This document shows positions 55,185-64,000 of a stretch of 64,000 bases of DNA, one piece after another. Location of the stretch: contig OX439131.1 in the NCBI GenBank assembly GCA_949318235.1, forward strand, positions 48,828,922-48,892,921, in the 5' to 3' direction. How positions within the stretch are numbered: position 1 is the stretch's first letter; every line of letters starts with the position of its first letter. The position numbers and the translations under genes are program-made. Source of the stretch: Ecdyonurus torrentis (lineage: Eukaryota; Arthropoda; Insecta; Ephemeroptera; Heptageniidae). The notes beneath the pieces are model-generated. The model had not been told where the DNA came from. It saw nothing but the letters and a program-made list of their open reading frames with translations, and made no database searches.

Positions 55185-56931
55185 CTTATTTTCCACAGTG
55201 TGCTGTTCAATTAGGGGACCCTGTGTCACCCATTGTGCTAAGCCGATAAACTTCATTAAAAAGTAAGTGTATGGGGTACAACATGGCTTCTTCAATGTTA
55301 TAATAAGATGAACTGTTCATAGTTTGATGGCCCAAAGCCCTTTATGGTAGCCCCGCAAACTTGTAATTACACTGCGAGATATGCAATTTGTCCCATATCT
55401 TTTACGTCATAGATACGACTTCACTATAGAAAATATTGTAGAAAGTTGCATATCTGGCAGGATGATAGCAAGTTTGTGGGGCTACGGAAAGGCTTTGGGT
55501 CATCATATGTAAGTCAATAAATAGTTCTTCTCATTATCTGACATTGAAGAAGGCATGTTGTAACCCCTGAACTTACTCTCTAACTAATTTCACAAAGAAA
55601 ATAGCCAAATACTGTACAAAGTTTGTCCTATGACGAGCAATTGGTTAGTCCAGTATGTCCATACTTCAGTATGACATTAAAGCACATTAAATATGACGTC
55701 ATGCAGATACACCCTATACATTTTCCATGTTCTTGAACCATCAGTGTACGTCTTACGTGTACTTATATATAAATTGTCTCCACAGAATGATGACAAAGAT
55801 AAAGAGGTATGCAGAGACTGTGAGCAGCAACTTGATCACTGGTCCATGTTTCTACGTAGAGCAGAGAAAGCTCAAGCATTGTTCGAAGTTGCTGCTCAAC
55901 GTGCTGCATCAATCACAGAGCGCGCCTTGTGTGAGAAATTTGACATCAAAGCTTGCATCGTGAGAGTGGAGAGAGTTGTGAGTGATGTGAGTGAGCAAGA
56001 AGTTGACGTGGAGTCAAGCAACGTTGTAGAGAGCAACATTGCAAGTGTCAGTAACAGTGCAGCATTAGAGAATATTGTTGCAAGTAACAGTGCAGAAGTT
56101 GATAATGTAAAATCTGTAGTGTCTCAGGAAAATGTAAAACTTACAAAATGTTACAAGTGTCATGAATGTCAGATTGACTTAAAGTTCAGTTTTGAGTTTC
56201 AAAAACACAATAAAATAATTCATTGTTCAGAAAGTCCTTATGCATGTACAAAATGTAATAAGAAATTCAAAACATATTCTGTTTTGAAACGTCATGCAAT
56301 AGTTCATTCAAAGGGAAAACCATACAAATGTTCATTGTGTTCAAGTGCATTTAAAACAAAATACCACCTTAAAAGACACAAAATGCATGTTCATTCTGAT
56401 ATCAGACCATACAAGTGCACATTTTGTTCATATGCATGTAAATTACAGGCAAATCTTAATATACATAAAAGACAAGTTCATTCTGATATCAAACCATACA
56501 AATGTACATTGTGTTCATATGCATGTAAATCAAGTTCAGCTCTTAATGCACATAAAATATATGTTCATTCTGACATCAAACCATACAAATGCACATTGTG
56601 TTCATATGCATGTAAAATAAGTTCAGCTCTTAGTAAACATAAACGACAAGTTCATTCTGACTTAAGACCCCATAAATGTACATTATGTTCATATACATGT
56701 AAAATAAATTCAGATCTTAATGTACATAAAAGACATATTCATTCTAATCTCAGACCATACAAGTGTACATTGTGTTCAAATGCATTTAAAACTACTTCGA
56801 CTTTTAGTAGACACAAAAAACAAGTTCATTCTGACGTCAGACCATACAAATGTTATCATTGTGATAAACAGTTCAAAACTAAACGTGATTTATCTCGACA
56901 TGTTACATCTCATAACTTACTAAAGCAATGA
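54958..56931 (+). CDS. ZAD-like C2H2 zinc-finger protein, copy 3 (9 fingers)
   Basis: Same plan as copy 2. Exon A, 54958-55065, codes LCHACAEKK. After a GT/AG intron the main exon, 55786-56931, codes VCRDCEQQLDHW, the acidic linker and nine C2H2 fingers, giving 381 residues from this exon. The reading frame is open throughout and ends at TGA 56929-56931. Fingers 3-9 match the decayed copy 1 closely and differ from copy 2 in number and order, so copies 1 and 3 are sisters in the finger region. Helix residues vary between fingers (KYHLKRH, LQANLNIH, INSDLNVH), so the DNA target should differ from copy 2. The start codon is uncertain, as in copy 2. Confidence 0.8.
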
Positions 56932-56939
56932 TGTAGATT

Positions 56940-58375
56940 CAAAGAAAGAATAGGAGAAATCAACAAGCAGTGACTTACTTACCACGATGTGGTTCGTACA
57001 TAGCTTGGTGAAAGTCTTGATGGCACAGGTTACACAAATATTTACAAGTTTACTAAGATATGTTTTATGAGCAACAGCACTCTTTTTCAGTTGCTTAGAG
57101 TGTACTTATATAGGCGTAGAACACCTTGAACAAAAAAGTTGCATAATATCCTAACAAACCTGAAAATCAACGTTGATTTGGCCGGAGTCATTGATTTCTA
57201 ATTTATTTGCCATTCACAAAATGCCGCTGCCGGTCAATGACGTCACAGCTTGCCTGGTCCACTCAAAAGTAAACCAGGCTAGCTGTGACGCCAGTGACCG
57301 GCAGCGGCATTTTGTGAATTGAAAATAAATCAGAAATCAATGACTCTGGACAAATCAACGTTGATCTTCAGGTTTGTTAGGATATTACGCAACCTTTTTT
57401 GTTCAAGGTGTTCTACGCCTTTAAGTGAAAAGTCAAGATGAATATATAGAAGGTGAAAAAATATAGCCTCTTACTGTACATTGTCAGAAGTCAGTTTTCT
57501 TTGTGAAACTTCTAATTGTAACATACGTCATACAAGGTAACTGTAAACAGGCCCATGTGGTCTCTCAGGTACAATACAGTATATATGTACCTGGAAGAGG
57601 AAGGACAACAAAATTTTCCTCTTTTGTTGATTAAAATTTCTCCTCTTGTTTTGTTTCACCTTGTATAACGTTTCATACCTGATGCTACGTATAGGCAAAC
57701 TATAGGGTCTATGCATTCATGTTAAAGTCGACGCCATGTTGGATAACTCAATAACATGGGTGGCATAGGAAAAAAAATCGTTTTGACAGTTTAAAAACAC
57801 TATGCAGTATTTTTGAGAGCATTGATGCTGAAAACATGTTGAATTAGTATCTCAAGTATGTAATAAAAATAACTAACAAAAAAATTACCCGATTTCCTTA
57901 AGAAAATTGGCTTAAATGAAGTTTGCCCTATGTTGAGCAATGTTATTCACTACTCCAGTATGGCCTCCAAGCGCAATAAATATGACGTCATCCGCATACA
58001 CCCTATACATACACCACCTTCTTGTACAGTCATTCCAATAAAAAATGAAATTGTATTGGCTTATGGCCATTCAATGCAATCAGATGGAGATTTCATTTGA
58101 CGCAAAACTCTATCTAACTACATGTTATTCCCATATGCCAATAGACTTTCATTTTTTATTGGAATGGACTGTACATCTTAAGTATAGTACAAATTAATGT
58201 ACACTATATATATTATGTATTACAGTATATATTTTATTGTCTAAGCAACTAAAACAGAGGGCTCTAAACTTGTAAATATTTGGGTAAGCTGTGCCATCAA
58301 GACTTTCACCAAGCTACGGACCTCATCATGGTAAGTAAGCAACTGCTTGTTGTTTTCTCCTATCTTTGCTTTGAT
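56940..58375. mobile_element. Composite foldback with nested MITEs
   Basis: Outer arms at about 56945-57066 (CTTGGTGAAAGTCTTGATGG) and 58262-58375 (its inverse, CATCAAGACTTTCACCAAGC) enclose a family A MITE (57113-57419) and the TA-flanked MITE (58027-58171). The same set follows copy 1 from about 28460, where the right outer arm is replaced by a half family A element (29749-29850). Confidence 0.7.
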
Positions 58376-58859
58376 TGCATATTCAAATCAAATTGGGTTA
58401 CCTTTTATTGTTGAGAAATAAAGTACATAACTGTTTTGATTCAACAACATATCCGCTTTTGTTTCAATATGTAACTGCTCATGTGCCGTATAAGTAGAAA
58501 CAGAAGCGGATGTGACAGAAACTGCTTAAAAGAGTAGGGTTTCAACCTTATATCTCATAAACTAGAATTGCTTTGGTGTCATTGTGAAGCTAAGGGGTAT
58601 ACACCTAGCCGTCATAAAAATTTCAAGATGTTTGACAGTCCCGAATAAAAGAAAAAAAGTTATAGAAATTATAGTGGGTCTTATGGGCTTAAAATTTTAA
58701 AAAATCATATAAGATTTATTTGCTCGATGACCCCCCCCCCCCCTTCAAATGTTTATATATTTGAAATTGTGTTAAAGGCATAGAACACCTTGAAAAAAAA
58801 AATTGCGTAATATCCTAACAAACCTGAAAATCAATGTTGATTTGTCCGGAGTCATTGAT
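58376..58859. other. Repeat fragments before the second RPP21 copy
   Basis: Contains a short inverted pair around AACAGAAGCGGATGTGAC (58500) like that near 760-900, a TAGGGTTTCAACCTTAT segment related to the repeat at 62905-63225, a C-run at 58730-58744 and half of a family A MITE (58774-58859) that abuts the RPP21 exon. Confidence 0.55.
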
Positions 58860-59164
58860 TTGGCTAAGAAGTGTGTGCTGAGGATGGACTGCAGCGTCAA
58901 GAGGACTCTGTGCGAGGGCTGCAACCTCGTCTTGGTACGTGGAACCTCTGTCAAGGTGAGCATGCATCAAGATGTATTTATGTATATAGATGAGTTCATA
59001 TGAAGCCTCATTTTGGTTGTGCTTGGCGTGAGTACTTTTGCGCATGCGCATGTGACGTAGTTCTAGGACCAGATTGCCATTAAATTGGCCGTGGCAAGGT
59101 GCAATTTGGACAATAAAATTGTAACATTTATCTCTAGTGATATGATAAACCCAGATTTAATTTC

Positions 59165-59680
59165 CTGAAATACCAATTGACTAATAAAGGAACAACTGTT
59201 TTGAGGCTGACCATAAAGGAATAGACCGGAGAAAAACATAAGCATTTATATCACAAAACACTTTTGATGGGATTTACATAAATAACATTAGTTTGTCTCA
59301 AAACCCAACAGTAGCCCCGTAGCAGTGATCAGAAAATTCGATTTATGCAACCCGCACAACATTTTCATACTAATTTTTGCATGTTTCTGACGTCATAAAC
59401 ATGAATTTTCACGTAAATTGCATACTTTACAGTTTTTTTACGATCTCTCGTAGGGCTATATTAACATTCTGGTAAAAATTGTCAACAGTTTTGAAGATCC
59501 CATTTCGTGTTTATTCATTAAAAAGCACATGTTGTTTTATGTGGTCTATGCCTATAAGCGATTTCGCTCACATCCGCTTTCTTACTACGCATGTGCAGTA
59601 AGTCAAAACGGAAGGGGATGTGACCAAAATCGCTTATAGTCGGCCTCAAAACAGTTGTTCATTTATTAGTCAAGACATGC
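59165..59680. mobile_element. Nested MITEs in the RPP21-copy intron
   Basis: An outer element has ends GACTAATAAAGGAACAACTG and the inverse CAGTTGTTCATTTATTAGTC, related to the sequence near 757-915. Inside it, 59214-59558 is a second element with ends AAGGAATAGACCGGAG and GGTCTATGCCT, the same family as 47384-47730. Confidence 0.75.
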
Positions 59681-60195
59681 TTTGTTTAGGGTAGAAAAAC
59701 TTGTCAATGTTACGTATTTTGACGTAAATCCAGGTCAAAAGGGTTTGATAGACCTTTTTACATTGCACTTGGTCCCAGAGTGACGTCATCAAATCCGATC
59801 ATCTGGGTGGTTTGTGGACGGGGCTTATTTAAAATCCTGCACCTGGGCTCCCCCTGAGCATGCATAACATGCATCACAAACAGCAAGAATAACACAATTT
59901 AGAGGAGAATTTTATTGCACATTCTAAAAGAGGACATTGTCCTGGACCAATTTATATGCACTGATAAAAATTAATACAGTACTGTACGTAATATAATAAA
60001 ATTATGATACCTCATTTTCAGCATAATTTGTTCAATACAGCAAAATATATGCTATACTACACTTTTACTATGTTATATAGCATAAATATTATGTTGTTAT
60101 TATTTATGTTCTAATTTAGCATCATTTATGCTATAATGACATAAATGCAGCATAAATTATGTGTGCAGATTTCTTATTTTTGAGTTCATTAAAGA

Positions 60196-60213
60196 TATAG
60201 ATTAACCTGAACC

Positions 60214-60244
<31 letters not shown>

Positions 60245-60505
60245 ACTATCCTAGCATACCGCAATATCAATGTTGATTTGTCATTGATTTCTTATTTATT
60301 TTCCATTCACAAAATGGCATATATTTATGTAGTTTTATGACATCACAGCTCACTATAGTCCACGCGCGTGTGAACTAGTGAGCTGTGATGTCATAAACCT
60401 GTAACTGTTATATGACTATGTGGCCAAATCAACATTGATTTTTCCTTACTGTTTGTTAGGATATTAGACATGTGCCTTGTTCAAGCAAGGTGTTCTACAC
60501 CCTTA
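60196..60505. mobile_element. Family A foldback MITE, diverged copy
   Basis: The left arm contains TATCCTAGCATACC and AATATCAATGTTGATTTG after a long A-run, and the right arm AATCAACATTGATTTTTCC and AAGGTGTTCTACACCC. Confidence 0.7.
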
Positions 60506-60761
60506 ATTAATTTTTTAAAGTGGCTAAATAATGTCAACACAGGCTGCAACATGCATAAAATTAATTTAAAAAAGAAAAGAAAATGAAGTCAAAAGTTAAA
60601 AATTGACATATGTATTGATTCAGAACAATCTTCTTTTAGAATATCAAATAAAACCTTCTTTTTTTTTGTACATTAGTCTTCCTTATTGTACAATCTTTTT
60701 ACTAAAAAAATTATTTCTATTCGCATGTAATATATAGGAAAAAAACATCGCGGTTGGTATC

Positions 60762-61126
60762 AATTACGTTTAAAAAAATAATTAGAAAATAGTTGGTAGA
60801 GATTAGAGCACGTTGAATTGAAAATTAATAAAACGCGAAAATTCTCTAATTTAAATTGGGCCAAGAGTAAGTCTGATGCTGTTTTATAATGTTGTGCCTT
60901 TGATGTAGTGTGAGAACGTGAGATGTTAGGTATATCGTATTTTACATTGACACTATACCCCACATCCCTTTTAACGTCTATTTTTATCTTGCGCAAGCTA
61001 GAATGATTTGCATCCCTAGTCCCAATTTACTATCTAAATTAGAGAATTTTCGCGTTTTGTTAATTTTTAATTCAACGTGCTCTAATCTCTACCAACTATT
61101 TTCTAATTATTTTTTTAAACGTAATT
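60762..61126. repeat. 365-bp foldback related to the 44158 palindrome
   Basis: Outer arms of about 100 bases pair well (AATTACGTTTAAAAAAATAA with its inverse; GAGATTAGAGCACGTTGAAT with its inverse). The arm wording ATTAGAGCACGTTGAATTG parallels ATTAGAGCACCGTGTATTG of 44158. The central part is unpaired. It is preceded by AAAACATCGCGGTTGG. Confidence 0.85.
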
Positions 61127-62400
61127 AATTTTCTATTTGCATGTGGAAATAAAATGTATTTAAATTTAAATGTAGTTTTGTGTCAACTGAAATCTCCATC
61201 TGCGATCTCCATCTGATTGCATTGTATGGTCATAAAAGGCAATAGAAATACATGTTTTTAGTAAAATGACTACGTACTATTGTACAAGATATTGGGCAGG
61301 CAAGCTATTGACAATCAGATACTACAGAATCTCACTACAAATTTGTAAAGAAACAAAAGTTAAAATTTTCAACATTAATACATTAAAGCTGGAAAAAAAC
61401 ATGCTCTTTTTATTAGCTAAATCAATTAGTATTGTTATGAAACATTTATATTCACAAAAGAAAAAGTTCTCAAAATTAGCCTTGTTTTTCCCTCTTCTAT
61501 TTGGTATGATTTCTTTCTAAAGAGGGAAATGGTTGTCGGCACCATAGCAAAAACAAAGGTTTTTCAGCAAGTTTGAACTTTACAACATTATAACTGGAGA
61601 ACTATTGGTCATCACATAGTGACACTTAACCAAAATATAAACTAGTTATCTAGTAATAAAATGGCAGAGTGAGCACAATAAATTTTGAAAATAAATGTAC
61701 TAATTAAGGTATTAAAAAATATCATTAATTCAAGAAAATCTCCCACCTCTTCTTACAATACCAACTAGGGTGAAAGATGAGATGAAGGGTGGGAGAAATA
61801 AGAAGATAAATGAGCACACATGTGTGAGCGCGCCACAGTCTTGTGTCTTCCGCAGGGTGCCGCTTTGTGTCTTGAAAGAGAAAGTAAATTTTCATCCCCA
61901 ATGTAAGAATGCATGTACGGTTTATTTTATATATTATTTTTATATAAAAATGATCCATGCGTGGTTTTCAAGTTAAAATTTTGAGATATAAGACAAAAAA
62001 TACAAATTACCCTCCCACGATATGTTTTTCCATATTTATACAAGTTATGCTTGTAAGCTCAATTATCCGTGACCAACCTGCAGCAGGGGGTAAAAGTTCA
62101 CTTAAAAGCAAAATTCTCTGTTTCCCTCTTTTGCTGAATCAAATGATATCATAAAATGTTTTTAAATTTTTTTTGAGAAATTTTTCTTTTGTGAATATAA
62201 AACTTTCATAATACCAATTGATTTAGTTAATAAAAACAACATGTTTTTTTTCCAACATTAAGTAATTTCAAAACTGTAAAAAGGAGGGAGGATAGAGGTA
62301 GCTATGCTAAAATTTATAATATGATTTTTTTTAAAAGTTTTAGTCACATAAGAGCTAATATGTTAATTTCAATAATTATTTTCTCTTATATGATGGTCAG
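61127..62400. other. AT-rich part of the RPP21-copy intron
   Basis: No gene is seen. The open frames at 61266-61520 and 61770-61976 show no recognisable motif. A fragment at 62325-62400 matches the repeat family of 62905-63225. Confidence 0.45.
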
Positions 62401-62404
62401 ATGA

Positions 62405-62722
62405 GAGGGAGGGAGGGAGGGAGGGAGGGAGGGAGGGAGGGAGGGAGGGAGGGAGGGAGGGAGGGAGGGAGGGAGGGAGGGAGGGAGGGAGGGAGGGAGG
62501 GAGGGAGGGAGGGAGGGAGGGAGGGAGGGAGGGAGGGAGGGAGGGAGGGAGGGAGGGAGGGAGGGAGGGAGGGAGGGAGGGAGGGAGGGAGGGAGGGAGG
62601 GAGGGAGGGAGGGAGGGAGGGAGGGAGGGAGGGAGGGAGGGAGGGAGGGAGGGAGGGAGGGAGGGAGGGAGGGAGGGAGGGAGGGAGGGAGGGAGGGAGG
62701 GAGGGAGGGAGGGAGGGAGGGA
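62405..62722. repeat. Long GGGA microsatellite
   Basis: About 79 uninterrupted GGGA units (318 bp), purine-only on the plus strand. It creates a Gly/Arg/Glu open frame (62401-62823) that is not a gene. Confidence 0.98.
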
Positions 62723-62904
62723 GTTATATAAAGTTGCAGTTAGATATAGTGTATCCCTACATTATATTACTATATCATAGGTATCACTATGTCCTCTATT
62801 GCAATAAGGTATTAATTATTTAATTAATGTATGTAATTAATGGAGCTTATCGATCAGTTTAGCACATGGGAAAACTTGAGGAAAGCTAAGGATGCTTTAA
62901 GGGA

Positions 62905-63225
62905 GTAGGGTACCAACGTCAACCATTAGACTCAAACTTTTGTCGTCAACAAAATCTGAAATTTTGCACAATGATACTTCAGCTTGAGACAAATTCAAAT
63001 ATACAAACATTTTGTGGGGTCACCGTGCAAATTAATTTTACATGATTTTTTGACATTTTAACCCCATAAAGCCCAATGTTAATTTCAATATTTTTTTTTG
63101 TTGGGTAGGTGAAACATAATGAAATTTTTATCATGGATTAGTGTGACCCTTAGCTACACAATGACACCAAATTTAGACCCAAAACACTTCTAATTTCAAA
63201 GATATAAGGTCGGTACCCTACTACC
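62905..63225. mobile_element. ~320-bp repeat with inverted ends
   Basis: Ends AGTAGGGTACCAACGTC and GGTCGGTACCCTACT are imperfect inverted copies. Related sequence is at 58525-58740, 62325-62400 and 38155-38340. No ORF is present. Confidence 0.7.
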
Positions 63226-63255
63226 CTAATATAACATTATGCTTATGAAGACCCC

Positions 63256-63287
<32 letters not shown>

Positions 63288-63797
63288 TTCCTTTGGTGTT
63301 TGATAAAATTATGCCAACAATTCTTAAAAATTTTAAATGAGAAATACTAGACCTTTTTTTACATGCTATAAGCCATAGAAATTTATTAACAATTTTTAAA
63401 CTGATAAAACCTCCCTTGTATGTAAACACACAGTAACTAGATGATGATTGTATATGTTCAGGTGCGAGCTAAGAGAAAGCAAGCAGTGATGGTGTGCGCG
63501 ATGTGTGGCACTAGAAAACGTTTCAACTTAAAGAAGAACTACAAAAGTTGGCACGAGAGAGAGGAGAGCGTCGTGGAGCAGTTTCAGTGTAAGAAAGAAG
63601 AGAATGACGTCGCTGCAGCCCTCCCACCTCCCCTCCACGTGGAGCAGTTGTCATGTAATGACAAAGTCAGTGAGGTGGCTGAAAACTCTCTTCCTCCCCT
63701 AACAATAAGTGAACTACTATAAACTGTAATGTGTTCAGCAAAAAAAAAAAAAAAAAAAAAAAATTGAACTATATAATAATAAAATATTGTACAGTCT

Positions 63798-63992
63798 GAT
63801 AAATTGAAAGAAAAGGATAGGAAAAAACCAGCAAGGGTCTTACCATAGTGAAGAGAGTCCCATAGTTCGGTGAAAATCTTGTTATATAGCACAGATATAA
63901 AATAACAAGATTTTCACCGAACTATATGGGACTCTCTTCACTATGGTAAGGCCCTTGCTGGTTTTCTCCTATCCTTTTCTTTCAATTTATCA
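63798..63992. mobile_element. Short family B foldback
   Basis: A compact palindrome: GATAAATTGAAAGAAAAGGA at the left, the inverse at the right, and paired CCATAGTTCGGTGAAAATCT in the middle, lacking the longer centre of the copies at 42606 and 51084. It may continue past the window. Confidence 0.85.
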
Positions 63993-64000
63993 TACCTAAC

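Larger units (their letters stand above)
58860..63722 (+). pseudogene. RPP21: Second RPP21-like copy, 5'-truncated, two exons
   Basis: Exon remnant 58860-58955 codes AKKCVLRMDCSVKRTLCEGC and ends in the same SVK|GTGAGC donor as the first copy. Exon 63462-63722 starts after GTTCAG and codes VRAKRKQAVMVCAMCGTRKR and a longer tail to a TAA. Both zinc-binding CxxC pairs are kept. The first 44 or so codons are missing: coding sequence begins exactly where a half family A MITE ends (GTCATTGATTTGG/CTAAGAAG). The intron is 4.5 kb against 0.18 kb in copy 1, swollen by repeats. The tail reads on past HVE, where copy 1 stops. It is inverted relative to copy 1. It is likely a non-functional duplicate unless an upstream exon lies elsewhere. 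Confidence 0.75.

Noticed and set aside
62401..62823. 140-codon Gly/Arg/Glu ORF
   Set aside because: Produced wholly by the GGGA microsatellite.
1..64000. CRISPR array or prokaryotic operon
   Set aside because: Tandem and inverted repeats here are microsatellites, foldbacks or zinc-finger units; genes are spliced and eukaryotic.
1..64000. tRNA or rRNA genes
   Set aside because: No cloverleaf or box A/B pattern stood out by eye; the only tRNA-like string is the retroviral primer site. A tRNAscan run would be needed to be certain.

Overview
The window is nuclear DNA of an animal, most likely an invertebrate. It is AT-rich and spliced genes lie among many foldback elements, MITEs and microsatellites. 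The species cannot be named from the sequence. No bacterial gene, tRNA, rRNA or CRISPR array was seen.

Layout. (1) 1-2582: a two-exon RPP21-like (RNase P/MRP protein) gene on the minus strand. (2) 2583-26013: one 23.4-kb Ty3/gypsy-type endogenous retrovirus. Its two 1,712-bp LTRs showed no difference by eye. It carries gag, pol (joined by a -1 frameshift signal), an unrecognised ORF, and two envelope-like ORFs, followed by about 3.7 kb of non-coding DNA. All five large ORFs are open, so the insertion looks young and possibly competent. (3) 26.4-30.1 kb: a decayed copy of a ZAD-like C2H2 zinc-finger gene, then MITEs. (4) 30.9-33.1 kb: a 2.2-kb foldback carrying a nested MITE. (5) 33.3-41.6 kb: a PRDM9-like gene with KRAB, SSXRD, zinc knuckle, PR/SET and C2H2 array in the canonical order on eight coding exons. 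One base is missing in the first SET exon. (6) 41.6-48 kb: nested foldbacks, including a 578-bp near-perfect palindrome. (7) 48.1-50.6 and 55.0-56.9 kb: two intact-looking copies of the ZAD-like C2H2 gene inside a duplicated segment. (8) 56.9-64 kb: composite foldbacks and a 5'-truncated second RPP21 copy on the plus strand, whose intron holds a 320-bp GGGA repeat.

The retrovirus is the most novel item. Its Env-1 has the layout of errantivirus/baculovirus F-type fusion proteins. Env-2 shares the C-terminal cysteine and APP-motif framework of Env-1 but has no visible cleavage site or fusion peptide, and it has a long proline-rich tail with a PPxY motif. A splice donor in the LTR, a possible 55-nt internal exon after pol, and acceptors directly before both env start codons suggest spliced env messages. 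The PRDM9-like gene is the second highlight: the domain order and three expected catalytic tyrosines are present, but the frame is broken by one base that could be a real lesion or an assembly error.

All homology calls come from reading motifs; no database search was run. Exon borders are inferred from GT/AG sites and reading phase. Foldback and MITE borders are approximate unless stated.
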